A stretch of DNA of 64,000 bases from an uncultured Alphaproteobacteria bacterium (GTDB lineage: Bacteria > Pseudomonadota > Alphaproteobacteria > Puniceispirillales > UBA1172): positions 124,001-188,000 of the forward strand of contig OY288107.1 of assembly GCA_958431225.1 (NCBI GenBank), read 5' to 3'. Position numbers and translations under genes: made by a program. Below the pieces are notes generated by a model, which ran no database searches, had not been told where the DNA came from, and saw nothing but the letters and a program-made list of their open reading frames with translations. Shown piece by piece: positions 24,261 to 36,800 of this stretch. Positions within the stretch are counted from its first letter, which is position 1. Each line of letters starts with the position of its first letter.

Positions 24261-25366
24261 CGATTCGCCTCCAGCACGTAGCCGCCAACTTCCGCATTTT
24301 GATTGACACTTAGCGCGTATCCGGCGGCTTCAAGCGCGTAATATAACGTGCCGCGCGAGCCGATTAGCGCCATATCCATCACCGCCTCGGTTGCGGATAA
24401 TCGGCGCAGGTCAATGCGTTCAATGGGCGCGAGGCGTTTTAGCTTTGCCTCTAAAGCGAACCATTGTTCTAGTGATTCCACCGCCACCGATACGCGCAGA
24501 TTGGTCTCGTGCTCTAAATCCACGCGGTTGGCTTGCTTCCAGACTTGTTCAATTTCCTCAACGAAATCCACCGCTAGCCGATCTAGCGCGCGGCTGATAT
24601 TGCCGTCTGCGCTCACGCGTAATTCGCTTATTTCTGCTAGTTTTCTGCCGTCGCGGTGATAGAGTGTGCCGGCGACCACCAATATGCCGCTTTGCACCTC
24701 TGCCGTGCTGACTAGCACCATTGCCGCCGTGTCCAATTCTGCCGCGCGGGTTAGGTATGCGCGCCCTTCTGTTAGAATCCCCTCGCCGCTGATGGAACGT
24801 TCAATGGCAAAACCTCTAGGAATTCTTAACCGCACTAGCCCCCTATGTTCGGGGAGTATTTTTTCCATGGATTCTTTCCACGGATTAGGTTTGCGCCATA
24901 AATGCCCGCGCCCTGATTTGATGAAAATCGGCAAGAGCATGATGCGTTCGGACATAAATTCCGCATAAGCGATAGAATTTTCACGGAATAATCCGCGCAC
25001 TAATTGGCGGTCAAAACAATAATCCAGTTTGGCGATGTAGCGGTTGGATAGCACGGTTTCGCGGGCGACCCGTGTGAAATGCACCATGGATAGCGCGTCC
25101 AAATTCCGCAAAGCCCCCGCATCCTGCCCCTCTAGCACTAGGCGGTCTAGCAAAATCTGCCAAGCGCGGTCGCGGGTGGATTCGGTGGCGATTTTGCGGG
25201 CTAATTGACCGGTGTTTGCCTCGGCTTCGGCGTGGAGTTTTGCGATTAAAAATGCGTCCGATTCGCAAGCTTCAATCGCGCGCGCGGGTTCGGGGCTAGC
25301 AAAAACCCCCAACATTGCGCCCCCCAACAACATTGCCCCTAATAGCGTTTTCCCTTTGACCGCCAT
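24257..25366 (-). CDS. DUF2066 domain-containing exported protein
   Basis: A 369-residue protein with an N-terminal hydrophobic signal sequence (GAMLLGGAMLGVFASPEPARA). The body matches the DUF2066 pattern found upstream of hda in alphaproteobacteria: TESTRDRAWQILLDRLV near the start, FDRQLVRGLF, then a long alternating beta/alpha region. Function is not established; it is probably periplasmic. It diverges from purM with about 40 bases between starts and overlaps hda by 4 bases. Confidence 0.8.
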   Translation of the reverse strand: MAVKGKTLLGAMLLGGAMLGVFASPEPARAIEACESDAFLIAKLHAEAEANTGQLARKIATESTRDRAWQILLDRLVLEGQDAGALRNLDALSMVHFTRVARETVLSNRYIAKLDYCFDRQLVRGLFRENSIAYAEFMSERIMLLPIFIKSGRGHLWRKPNPWKESMEKILPEHRGLVRLRIPRGFAIERSISGEGILTEGRAYLTRAAELDTAAMVLVSTAEVQSGILVVAGTLYHRDGRKLAEISELRVSADGNISRALDRLAVDFVEEIEQVWKQANRVDLEHETNLRVSVAVESLEQWFALEAKLKRLAPIERIDLRRLSATEAVMDMALIGSRGTLYYALEAAGYALSVNQNAEVGGYVLEANR

Positions 25367-25406
25367 TTCAATAACCTCTATTACTGAACCTAGGATGATT
25401 TATAGC

Positions 25407-26516
25407 ATGGAGGCTATCATATCTGCTAGCAATAAAAAAGCACCCCAAAAAATACCTATGACGTATCGCGGGGCGGGGGTGGATATTGATGCGGGGGATG
25501 CGCTGGTTGCGGGTATCCGCGCCGATGCCACACGCACCCATCGCGTCGGGGCCTGCGGCGCGCTAGGCGGGTTTGGGGCGTTATTTGACCTCAAAGCCGC
25601 CGGGTTCAGCGACCCTATATTGGTGGCGGCAACCGACGGCGTAGGCACGAAATTAGAACTGGCGCGCCAAGCCGGGCGATTCCGTGGTTTGGGCATTGAT
25701 TTGGTGGCGATGTGCGCGAATGATATTCTGGCACAGGGCGCCGCACCGTTGTTTTTCTTGGATTATTTCGCCACGGGCAAGTTGGAGTCCGAAATCGCCG
25801 CGGAAATTATCGCCGGGATTGCCGATGGCTGTGTTGAAACCGGGGCGGCGTTGATTGGCGGTGAGACCGCAGAAATGCCGGGCACATACCCCCAAGGCGG
25901 CTTTGATCTGGCAGGGTTTTGTGTGGGTGCGGCGGAACGCGGGGGCTTGCTAGATGCGGACATGACGGCGGCGGGGCAGTGTGCGATTGCGCTTGCGTCT
26001 AGCGGGGCGCATGCGAATGGATTTTCGCTGATAAGGCAGGTTTTGGAACGTGCGGGGCTTGATGCGGGTGATTCGGCACCTTTTGCGCCTGATGCGCGCG
26101 TTGCCGATGCGTTTTTGACCCCGACGGCGCTTTATAGCAAGGCGGTGATGCCGTTGCTTGCGGCGGGGAAAATCACCTCAATCGCGCATATTACCGGGGG
26201 CGGGTTGGTGGATAACCCCCCGCGTGCGTTTAGCCAAGAGCTTATGTTAGTGCTGGACATGACGAGTTGGCAGCTGCCGCCGCTTTTCGCGTGGCTGGCG
26301 GAAGTGGGGGCGATTGCGCCTATGGAAATGTTGCGGAGTTTTAATTGTGGCATCGGCTTGATTATCACCCTAGCGGAAAAAGATGCGCCTGATGCGCTCA
26401 AAACCATCCAAAATGCCGGGCATCATGCGTGGGTGGTGGGTGCGCTTGCCCCGCGTGCAGGGGGCGCGGGCGATGAGGCGGTGCGTTTTGACAATCTCAA
26501 ACAATGGGCGGGCTGA
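25407..26516 (+). CDS. purM: Phosphoribosylformylglycinamidine cyclo-ligase
   Basis: A 369-residue AIR synthetase, fifth step of purine synthesis. Motifs: TYRGAGVDIDAGDALV, VAATDGVGTKLELA, GIDLVAMCANDILAQGA, FFLDYFATGKL, LIGGETAEMPGTY, SSGAHANGFSLIR and HITGGGLVDNPPR. The open frame extends back to 25212, but that part lies opposite DUF2066 coding sequence. I take the ATG at 25407 (TAGGAT about 10 bases upstream); 25395 or the internal MTYRG are alternatives. Its stop overlaps purN (TGATG). Confidence 0.95.
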   Translation: MEAIISASNKKAPQKIPMTYRGAGVDIDAGDALVAGIRADATRTHRVGACGALGGFGALFDLKAAGFSDPILVAATDGVGTKLELARQAGRFRGLGIDLVAMCANDILAQGAAPLFFLDYFATGKLESEIAAEIIAGIADGCVETGAALIGGETAEMPGTYPQGGFDLAGFCVGAAERGGLLDADMTAAGQCAIALASSGAHANGFSLIRQVLERAGLDAGDSAPFAPDARVADAFLTPTALYSKAVMPLLAAGKITSIAHITGGGLVDNPPRAFSQELMLVLDMTSWQLPPLFAWLAEVGAIAPMEMLRSFNCGIGLIITLAEKDAPDALKTIQNAGHHAWVVGALAPRAGGAGDEAVRFDNLKQWAG

Positions 26517-27196
26517 TGTTGCGGTTGGTGGTGCTGATTTCCGGGCGGGGGAGCAATTTGGGCGCGCTCATAGACTACACCGCGCAAGCCGACGTATCTG
26601 CGCAAATCGTCAAAGTCATCGCCGACAGACCCGCCAAAGGATGCGCACGCGCGGAATCCGCCAACATCCCTAGCCAAATTATTGACCCCGCCCGTATTGA
26701 TGGCGATTTTGAAACCGCACTAGCAGGGGCGATTGATGAAGCGGCGGCGGATTTCATTTGCCTTGCCGGGTTTATGCGCGTGTTGTCGGCGGGGTTTTGC
26801 GGGCGTTATGCGGGGAAAATTATCAATATCCATCCATCGTTATTGCCCGCATATAAAGGGCTGGATACGCATGCGCGCGTTTTGGCGGCTGGCGAGGCGG
26901 TGCATGGGTGTAGCGTGCATCTGGTGACGGCGGAATTAGACGGCGGGGCGGTGTTGGCGCGGGCGCAGGTATCTGTGCGTCCCGATGATAATGCCGAAAG
27001 CCTAGCCGCGCGGGTTTTGGTGAAAGAACATATCCTCTATCCGTTGGTAATTGGCGCGTTGGTTAGCGGTGCGATCCGCATTGGCCCCGATGGGATTAGC
27101 CATCACCCGCGCACGATTCCCGGGCGCATTGCCGGGGCGGGTCATCCCCTAAAATGGTCTAAGCTATTTCTTGTTGAACCACATGCGCCTGAATAA
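26516..27196 (+). CDS. purN: Phosphoribosylglycinamide formyltransferase
   Basis: A 226-residue GAR transformylase using 10-formyltetrahydrofolate. It shows LVVLISGRGSNLGALID, the catalytic NIHPSLLPAYKGLDTH (asparagine and histidine), and GCSVHLVTAELDGGAVLAQ-like sequence with the aspartate. The ATG at 26516 shares a base with the purM stop; an ATG at 26504 would add four residues. The 3' end overlaps the convergent cytochrome b561 gene by 33 bases. Confidence 0.95.
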   Translation: MLRLVVLISGRGSNLGALIDYTAQADVSAQIVKVIADRPAKGCARAESANIPSQIIDPARIDGDFETALAGAIDEAAADFICLAGFMRVLSAGFCGRYAGKIINIHPSLLPAYKGLDTHARVLAAGEAVHGCSVHLVTAELDGGAVLARAQVSVRPDDNAESLAARVLVKEHILYPLVIGALVSGAIRIGPDGISHHPRTIPGRIAGAGHPLKWSKLFLVEPHAPE

Positions 27197-27697
27197 CCCA
27201 TCTTTGCGGATGAATTGATGGTAGAACGCGCCGACAATATGCAAACCCACCAAGGCGATTAGTAGATCTGCAACAATCCCATGCACGAAACGCGGGGGGC
27301 TGTTGAAATATGGGGGCAAGGGCGCGCCGGTGCCACCATAGAGGATAGCGAATAAATCATGGAAAAATGCCATGCCGATACCGCTAGCGACCATCAATGC
27401 TATGACGAAATAGAGCAGGAAATGCGTTAATTTGCCGATGCTGTCTAGGACGGCATTGCCGGCGGTTGCAGGGGGCGGGGTTGTTGTGCGTAGGCGCAGC
27501 CAAATCCGCACCAATAGCAACACCCCAACCGCCAAGCCAATAGAGGCATGCATGGTCAGCCCGAACATTTTTACCGGTTCAGCATTGCTGGTATTCACCA
27601 ACAAAACCTTGCCAAAAAACAACAGCATAAAGATGAAAAGCGCCATCAACCAATGCAAACTCACCAACAAAGGATGGTAGGTTTTAGGTTGTGCCAT
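27164..27697 (-). CDS. Cytochrome b561 family protein
   Basis: A 177-residue four-helix membrane protein of the YodB/CybB type. Histidines that can ligate two b-hemes are seen in LVSLHWLMALFIF, LTMHASIGLAVGV, IGKLTHFLLYFV and LVGLHIVGAFYHQF, one per helix. It probably oxidises quinol or relays electrons in the inner membrane. It converges with purN, with a 33-base overlap. A 43-residue membrane protein gene lies 15 bases upstream and may be cotranscribed. Confidence 0.9.
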   Translation of the reverse strand: MAQPKTYHPLLVSLHWLMALFIFMLLFFGKVLLVNTSNAEPVKMFGLTMHASIGLAVGVLLLVRIWLRLRTTTPPPATAGNAVLDSIGKLTHFLLYFVIALMVASGIGMAFFHDLFAILYGGTGAPLPPYFNSPPRFVHGIVADLLIALVGLHIVGAFYHQFIRKDGLFRRMWFNKK

Positions 27698-27712
27698 GAG
27701 ATTCCCCGCCCC

Positions 27713-27844
27713 TTACAGCAAAAACAACGCCATCAACAACAAAACCACGGCAATAAGAATCGCGCAATTACGCATCAACACCATCACGCCCCTATAGACG
27801 TTGAGGTTTTGCTTTTCATGGCTATCAAGATTTGACGTATCCAT
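27713..27844 (-). CDS. 43-residue single-helix membrane protein, aa3-oxidase subunit IV-like
   Basis: A small gene with an excellent ribosome site (AAGGGAGG, 5 bases before ATG). The product has a polar N-terminus (MDTSNLDSHEKQNLNVYRGV) and one hydrophobic helix (ILIAVVLLLMALFLL). Length, the Y/F-G-x-M pattern before the helix and the helix position recall the small aa3-type cytochrome oxidase subunit IV of alphaproteobacteria, but similarity is short. It lies between the giant adhesin gene (25 bases) and cytochrome b561 (15 bases), so an accessory subunit of a membrane redox protein is plausible. Assignment is tentative; that it is a gene is likely. Confidence 0.65.
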   Translation of the reverse strand: MDTSNLDSHEKQNLNVYRGVMVLMRNCAILIAVVLLLMALFLL

Positions 27845-27869
27845 GACGCCTCCCTTACCGCTAGAGTGA

Positions 27870-30800
27870 TTAGGCTATATCAATGATTTGGTAACCGATG
27901 GCATCAAATTCATCATCGCCACCAAGCACGTCATTAAGGTAGTCCAGATTGGTAAGAATACCCCTCTTCACGTTAGCAGCGATATCCCCATCAAATATTT
28001 CCTCAATTTTTTCTCTGGTGTCTAGGTTTTCAGAGAACTGGATTTTAACGATGGGCATGGAAACCCGACCGCCACTATAGAACACGCTATCATTGAAGTG
28101 CAGATAAATCCCGTCTACCTCTGCCTTTTGTGTTGCTGGGTTGGCTGGGGTTTCAATGGAGAATAGCACCCAGAATTCGTCATCACTCAAATCATCCGTG
28201 CCTTTGGTGATAAAGTTGAGGAAGCCGTCCATATCCTGGATTGCGCTAACACCATCTAGATCGGATTTCAATGAGAATATGAACTTATCTTGACCACGCT
28301 TAAAGTTGGCAACGCCATCCCCGCCATCTTGTGCGGTTTGACCGCCGATGCCATAGACGACCGTGTCTTGGTCGTCATTGGGATTGAGCTCAATGGTATC
28401 GTCTCCAGCCCCGCCGATAATCACATCATCGCCTTGACCATCTTTGATGGTATCATCGCCATCGCCAGCATCCACACGCTGTGGGTCTGTCTCGCTCGTG
28501 AGGTCAATATCGTTATCATCATCTGGGTTATTCGGAGGGACAAATTCATACGCCTCACGAACAGGCATACCTAGATCGGCATATACGTTTTGCACATTGC
28601 CATCACCATCGGTGTAGGTATAGCGCACGGCGATGGTCTCGCCAACGTCAGCAGCCGTGGTGGTATAAGTCGCCTGATTACCAGAGCCGGTGATTGCGGT
28701 GGTGGGGATTACGCTAGGGTCATCGCCAACATGATACCAGAAGAAGGTCTTCGGCTGGCTATCATCAACACCATCTGCATCTGTCCCTACATGCGCCGTT
28801 AGCGTCCAGTCAGCGAGGATATCCACGAGGTCGTTTTTGTCGGAATTGTTATCCTCACCTGTGATTGTAATCACTGACGGACCTGATTTAACATTGACGG
28901 TAATGTCTGTGCTACCGGTATTGTCGGTGGCGTCTGTAGCTTCAACCGAGAACCTATATGTTCTGTCTTGGTCGCGTGCTAGGATATCTCTATTGACGGT
29001 GATTTCACCAGTCTCATCATCAATGCTGAAGCCAGTAGCGCCACTGCCAGCGAGCGCATAAGTCAGGTCAGTCACGCCCTCTGGGTCTGTTGCCATGATT
29101 GTTTGCATAAAGCCACGTAGATCGTCACCTTTAACTACATCAAAGGTGAATGAGTCCTGAGCAAAGGTTGGCGCTTCATCAACATCGCCGACGGTAATAG
29201 TCACGGTGGTTTCGGCGTCATAACTAGCACCGCCATCGTCGCTGACTTCAACGATTACAGCATGGGTCTGTGCGGTTTCAAAATCCAACGCCGCTTTGAC
29301 CTGTAATTTATCGCCAACCATCTCAAAGAGCGCATCACCACTGCCAACCTTGACTCTATAGGTCAGCGTATCGCTTTCTGGGTCGGTGGCAGTGATGGTG
29401 GCGAGGGCGGTGCCGATAGCGACATCCTCATCCACAGCACCATTTTCATAGCCTGTCTCCCAAGCCACCGCATTCGCACCAAAGGCTGGCGGTGCGCTGA
29501 CTGAGGCGACATTAACGGTCACGGTGCTTTGTGCTGTGCCACCCCTGCCGTCTGAAACCTGAACAACCAAGATGAAATCATTAGTTGCAGTAGTTAACGC
29601 ACTACCAGTAAAGGTAATCGCGCCACCATCAGAAGCAATGGTAAAGCCCTGATTCGTTGTCTCAGGATTATTATTGACTAGGAATGTGTAGGTCAGAGTA
29701 TCCCCCTCTGCATCGCTAGCACCATAATCAACAGACACGGTGCCAGTATCCGTTGTATAGTCGCCTGCATCAATTGAAGCGGCAAGTGGGTCAGTAATGG
29801 TCGGCGCAATATTCGCCGCCGCTACCGTTAAAGTAGGCGTATCAACGGTTGCTTCGGGATTCGCATTGCCATCGGTGTAGGTAACCCTAGCAAAGTAATT
29901 GCCAGCCGCCGTCGGCGTGAAGGTCGCAACAGAGGAAAGTACTTTCGTGTCATCACCGTCGGCATACCAAGCATAGGAAAGCGTGGTTGTATCTACCCCG
30001 CCATTTGGATCTTCGGCATCTATTTCCACTCGCAATTCTTCGTCAGCCCGTGGGTCAGTATGACCACCTACGCTTACAATCGCAAAGGTCGCATCAGTGT
30101 CTGGCGTTTCATCCACATCCAAAACATTGATGGTAACGGTTGTGGTGGCATCGGGGGTGTTTTCGCCATCCGAGGCTGTCAGGGTCAGCGTATAAGTTGG
30201 GGTGGTTTCAAAATCCAACGCACCAACAACGCTGATTTGCCCATTGGCATCAACATTGAACAATTCATTACCAGCACCAGAGAGGCTGTATGTCAGCGCA
30301 CCAACGGTATCAGGGTCATCTGCCACGATAGCACTAGCACTAGACAAACCAGTATCGCCAGTGATGGCGACGGTGTGGTCGGTGCCGAGCTGGGTAGCAT
30401 CACCACCATTAATTTTATACTCATAGACAGGGTTCGGGTTATTGCTGACCTCAATGAACTCAACATTAACCGTTTCCTCGGTAGTCGTGCCATCGTCTAG
30501 CGTGGTTGTCAAAACGAAACTATCCGTCACGTTGTTTCCGGCAGTAGGCGCAGTAGTAAGCACATACGACCAAGTCAGACCATCATCACTAATGGTCACC
30601 GTCCCTTGCGTAGCACCACTCGGCGCCACTTCTGGAATCCCGACTTTATCACCTGACGCTGCATCTTCATTTACGTCAAGCGTGTATGTAGTTTTCGCAA
30701 ATGTCGGGGCGTTGTCGTTGGTATCCACAAGATTGACGGTCACTTCCACAGTGTTATCGTTATCGGTGCTACCGCTGATTCCTGCCGTGACTATCAAGGT

Positions 30801-33800
30801 GTATGTGGTGGCATCGGCGGTTTCGTAATCCAGCGCACTTGTGAGCGTAATCGCGCCATTTGCAGGATCAATCATAAAGAGCGCCGATGCATCAACATCA
30901 CTAGTGCCGTCATTATAGGTAGCGCTAGTGATGCTGTATGTCACGTCACCGCTGGTATCAGGGTCGCTTGCACTAACCGAATCAATGGCGGTTGCGCCCT
31001 CATTCACATCAAACGTGTAGGCTGTTTCAGTGAATGCAACAGGATTATTAGCCCCCTCCACGCTGATGGTGATATCGGTTTCGTAGCTATTGCTACCTTC
31101 CGTGTAGACTAGCGTGAAGGTATAGGTTTCAACAACGCCAGCCGCGATAGCTTTGGTGTCGGGGTCATCGCGGTTAAGGGTATATGTCCAAGTGCCAGCC
31201 CCAGCTGCCGCGCCCTGTGTCGTGTCAGGCGCAAAGGTGAGCGTGCCATACATACCCTCAAGCGTCGTTGGCGAGGCAGAATCCGCATCTTTTATAGATA
31301 CTGTGCCACCTGTCGGGGCAGTTTGCCCATCATCAGGGTCTACAACAGTAACATCGCCAGTTGCGGTAATATCAGTCGCATTATCCACCACCGTGCCGGT
31401 CAGGGTGCCAACGAATTCTGGGGCTTCATCCGCATCCGTCACGGTGATGGTGAGTTCCCCTGTGGTGTAGATGGGGTTGTCAGCGTCATCTGTCCTACCA
31501 TCGGTAACACCAACAGTCAGCTTGAACTCGCCTTTAGTTTCATGATCCAACAAGCCAGCTTCTTTGAGCGTAATTGCCCCGCTGGCAGGATCAATGGCGA
31601 AAACCTCAACCTCTAAGGAATGTTGCGTAACCGTATTGCCACCTAAGATTGCAAACTGCAAGTCTGTAGTCGTATCCACATCAAAGGCGCCGAGCGTGAC
31701 AATCGCCACATTATCCACATCCGCATTTTCCGCGATTGTAGCCGTATCGAATGCCCTGAAGGTCGGGTTTGTATCATCTTTATCCGTCACGGTGATGGTG
31801 ATGGCGTCAGTTATGGTGTCGGATAGGTTGTTAGACCTCACGGTAACATCTAGCGTATAAGACTTGGTGGCGCCTTCAAAATCTAGCGCACCAACAGCAG
31901 TAACGACCACTGCATCATTAACAACATTAATATCAAACAAATCTGCACCAGTACCACCGAGGCTGTAGGTCAACACATCGCCAATGTCGGGGTCAGTGCC
32001 TTGAATGGTAAAGCCAGCGATGGCTTCACTAGGCGCTTGGGTGGTGTAGTCGCCTTCAACAACCGAGCCAGTGCCCGATGCGGTGAGGGTTGGTGGCGTG
32101 TCGGTTTGTGGCGCCTCAATAACGTTGATGGTGACGGGAAGTATATTACTATCACCAACAGGGCCGGTATTACTTTGACCATCATTCACGAAAATGTTGA
32201 GTTCAATCGTGTCGCTGGCATCCCCTGCGAAATCAAGCGATACGCGATCTTTTAGTTTGAGTTCCCAAGTTCTCCCGCCTGTCACATTTGTATCTTCCAC
32301 AAGTTCAAACTTCGCGGCAGTATCGGCGGTGGTATCGCCACGCGCGGCGACAATGCCCCTAAAGATATTGGTTGTACCAACATCTCTATCGCTAATCACA
32401 ACGCTAATACCCGTATCCACGCCAGCCTGATCTTCACCCAAGTCTGCGGTAGCGCCACCGACTAAGGATATGCTTGGGTCTTCGTCATTTTGGTCAAAGA
32501 TACGGACGACCACTTGGGCAGTGCCGGCGCCATCTGTGCTACCTACGACTGACCCCGTGATTTCCAGATTGTATTCCTTAACAGGGTTAGCCACATCAAT
32601 ATCCACGTGCCTATTGATGCTAACATCACCATTGCTCGGATCAATACTGAATAGGTCAATCATACCCCCAGAGCCATCATCAACTTGGACATTGCCGCCA
32701 GTGATGCTGTATTCCACCGTTCCTCCTTCAGGGTCGCTTGCAGAAACCATTACCCCCCCGTCAATAACACCAAGAGTTACGCCTTCAAGCACATCACGTG
32801 TGTATCTTGATTCCGTAAATTCAACAGGATTATTATCCCCAGTCACGCTGATGGTGATATCGGTTTCGTAGCTATTGCTACCTTCCGTATAGACTAGCGT
32901 GAATGTATCGGTTTCAACATCGCCAGCCGCGATAGCTTTGGTGTCGGGGTCATCGCGGTTAAGGGTGTATGTCCAAGTTCCAGCCCCAGCTGCCGCGCCC
33001 TGTGTCGTGTCAGGCGCAAAGGTGAGCGTGCCATACATACCCTCAAGCGTCGTTGGTGAGGCAGAATCCGCATCTTTTATAGATACTGTGCCACCTGTCG
33101 GGGCAGTTTGCCCATCATCAGGGTCTACAACAGTAACATCGCCAGTTGCGGTAATATCAGTCGCATTATCCACCACCGTGCCGGTCAGGGTGCCAACGAA
33201 TTCTGGGTCTTCATCCGCACCCGTCACATTGATGGTAATGTCGGTAGTCGTGTAGATTGGGTCTCCATTTTCATCCATAGAACCATCGGTAACCCCAAGC
33301 GTCAGGGTGTAGCTGGCTTTTGTTTCATAATCCAATTCAGCAACACTGACCCTAATCGTCACGGAAGCGCGATCATTAGCACTATCAACATCAGGGAATA
33401 TGTGGAAAGGATAGATATCAATTTCCCCACTACCCAAAGGCTCTGTGCGAATTTTGTCATTGCCGCTTAGGATAGCAAATCGCAAATTGGCATAATTCGT
33501 ATCTTCATCAGTGGCATAAAGGGTGATAATTTCCGTATTCGCCGCCGCATCTTCCGCAACATTAGCCGCCGCATAAGACGCCTCAGTAAAGGTCGGACCT
33601 TCTTTCACATCCGCCAAACGCACCGTGACTAAGGTGCTGGCGCTCGTGTTATCGTCAATGTTCCTTGCAAGCACATTCAATTCATATTCTTGCACCTGAC
33701 CCGCAGCTTCATAATCCAGCTCATCATTGAGGGTGATTACGCCACTTGTCGAATCAATGGAGAATAGGTCAAGCTGATTCCCATTCCCATCATCATATTG

Positions 33801-36800
33801 TGGCATACTGTTTCGGGTGGCTAGGGTGAATTCATATCTCACGCTTGGCGGCGTATCCGCATCAGGGTCGTTTGCTTCAACCGTGCCTATATCACCTTCA
33901 AAGTTTTCAGGCGCCTCAAATGTATAGCCATCAGCGCGTTGGACGAAGCTAAACGAAGTATCCGCGCCAATCACGCTAATGACAACATCGGTTTCGTAGC
34001 TCTTCGCCGCGCTGAGTTCATTACCTTGAGCATCAAGGACGGCTGGAATTGTATAGACCAGCGTGAAGATGTCTTGCACTACCTCACCATCCTTAAGCGC
34101 ACGAGTGGCGGGAAGGTCTTGGTATAATTCATAAGTCCAAGTGCCGAGGTCAGTAGAAGGAGTAGGATTAAACGGGAAGGACGGGAATCCGCCACCGCCG
34201 CCGCCACTGCTACCTGGCATAAAGAATAAATGCCCATAAGTGCCAGTTTTGAACGACCCGATGACATTTGAACCGTCGGCATCTTTAATTGCAATCGTGC
34301 CACCAGTAGGATCTGTATCCCTTGCATCAGGGTCTTCAATGCCAGTAATGGTGCCTGTGATTTCAATGCCATCGACTATGGGTATGTTCTGGTCCTCTAC
34401 CATACCCGTTAGCTTGCCAACCAATTCTGGCTCTCTATCATTGTCGTTGATGTTGATAGTGATGCTATCAGTTGAGGTGACTGCGGCATTTACGCCGTCA
34501 TCTACTTGAACTTGGAACGTATAGGATGCGCCGTCAGCATGAGCTATATCGCCAATGGCATAGATTTTTCCACTATTATCAATCCTAAACAGATCCGAAC
34601 CAGTGCCGATGAGCGTGTAGGTCAATTCGTCAGAATCACTATCTTGGGCATCAATGGTAAGCCCCATGATTTCTAGCTCTTGGCTACCGATATAATTGCC
34701 TTGGTCAATAGCCACAGTACCCGATACGGTGATAGTTGGTGCCGCGTTAGCAGTGGCGACCGCTATCGTCTGGGCTGAATCGGCTGAATCCGTTTGGGTA
34801 AGCGACTCATTATACGTAACGCGCGCAAAGATTTTGTGGTTAACATCATCCGCAGTAACGTCGTAAAATGCAGTCGTTACAGCAACGCTTTGCGTATCAA
34901 GAATCTGCGTTTCAGCACCGCCAGAATCAACACGATACCATTCATAAGTCGGGCTTGCTTGTGTAGCATCAACAACATCAAGGTCAGTGCTATAATCAAC
35001 GCTGGCGGTCAATCTCTCGCCAACTTCCAGCACATTAGCATCAGCGTCATTTTCAACAGCAAGCGTGACCGTCGCCGCACCTTCATCAACATTGACGACA
35101 GATACGGAAACCGTGACCTGCCCGGTTTTAGCTGGCGATGCGCTATCGGTGGCTTTGACGTAGAGCGTGAAAACCCCGCCAGTGAGTGCCTCATAGTTGG
35201 CGGTGTCGGTGTAGGTAATCGCGCCGTCTGCGGCAATGGTAAAGCCTTGGTGGCTAGCACCTATTTCCGTGCCACCGCTATCAACGAAAGTATAACTCAC
35301 AGCACCAGTCGCACCTGTCACGGTATAATCAGCTGCCGCAATAATTGCCAGATTGTTGGCGGTGGCGCTGTGATCCATATTTTCGGTTATCGTGGCAGGG
35401 GTTCCTGTGAGTTCCAAAAATTCCGCCGTTTCGGGTGCCGCTACTAGCGAGAAGGTCAGTGGCGTTACAGGGTTGGGGTCGGTTGCACCAGCATCGCTGA
35501 GCGTAAATGTAAGCGCCTCCGTAGACGTGCCAGTATCCGCCAAATCACCGGCATCTTGATTATAGGTATAGGTCCAATCAATCTGCTTACCATCAAGCGT
35601 AAGCACCAGTTTGCCCATGGTTGTGTCAAGCGTAGCCCCTTGCACATGTCTAGCGGTGGTAAGGTCAGGAACCACAGGCTGACCCGCTTGATCCATAACC
35701 GTTGCACCAGTGGTGCGATCCACAACAATATAGCTACCCGCATTGTCAGGGTCTTCCTTAATTTCATGATTCGCATTGGTAGGGTCTACCATGATTTCGG
35801 TCAAGGTCACGCTACCTGTTGCATCTTTTGTTCCGTCTGAATCAAGGGTATAGGCATAACTCACCGTGAGTCCGTAAGTTTCGCCCTCATCCACGTCATT
35901 GATAAACATGGTGCCAGTTCTGATGCCATTTTCAGTGCCAGCTTCAAGGTCGGTTTCGGTGATGCTAACCGAAACAGCAATCGCCGTGCCAGTGTTATCA
36001 ACAAATGGATTGGTGGCATCAGGGTTATCTTCGGGTCCGGTTAGTCTGATGGTAACGGTTTTCTGTGCCACCGAAGCACCGCTAACTATCACATCTATAG
36101 TGAATTCTTGCTCAACACCCCCCGGCGTTGGTGCAGGAGGTCCGTCAAAGCCTTCAAACGGAAGCGATGCATCAAAGTTACCAAAATCAAGGACAATCTG
36201 CCCATCGTTAGAAGTATAGCTTGGCGTAAAATCCTCCCAATACTCAGGAAGATTGCTATTACTAGTAGTAGAACCATTAGCAAAGGTGAATGTCGCCTCT
36301 GTCCCATCACTTGCAGTATAAGTGAATTGAATCTGTGCGCCAAAACGCTCATTGCCGTTGACAGTCGCCAACAAAACTTCGCCGTCATCGGTGTCATGTG
36401 CAATTTCAATGACATCATCTGCTAGGCGTAGTATAGGTGCCGCCGCCACTGGTGCGGCGAGGTCCATCGGCACACTATCCATATTGCCAGCGCCATCCAT
36501 GTATTCGGCGCGCGCCCTAATCGTTTTCCCAACATCCGCAGTTTGAATGGTATAAGGATTCCCATCTATCTGATCACCCAGCCCATCAACAATCGGCGTT
36601 TCAACGCCATCAGCATCAACATAAAACCATTTATAGGTGATGTCGCCTGCGGGGGCGGCAGGATGCCCATCAGGGTCATCCCCTGTTTGCGCAATCACAA
36701 ATTTATCACCAGCTGCTGGCGCATCAACGTCGCCGCCATTTGTGCTAGTAAATTCAAAGGTAGCGGTGTCATGCACATCGGTGACATTGATGGTTACTTC

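Noticed and set aside
25212..25406. N-terminal extension of purM
   Set aside because: It lies opposite DUF2066 coding sequence and does not match the PurM family start.
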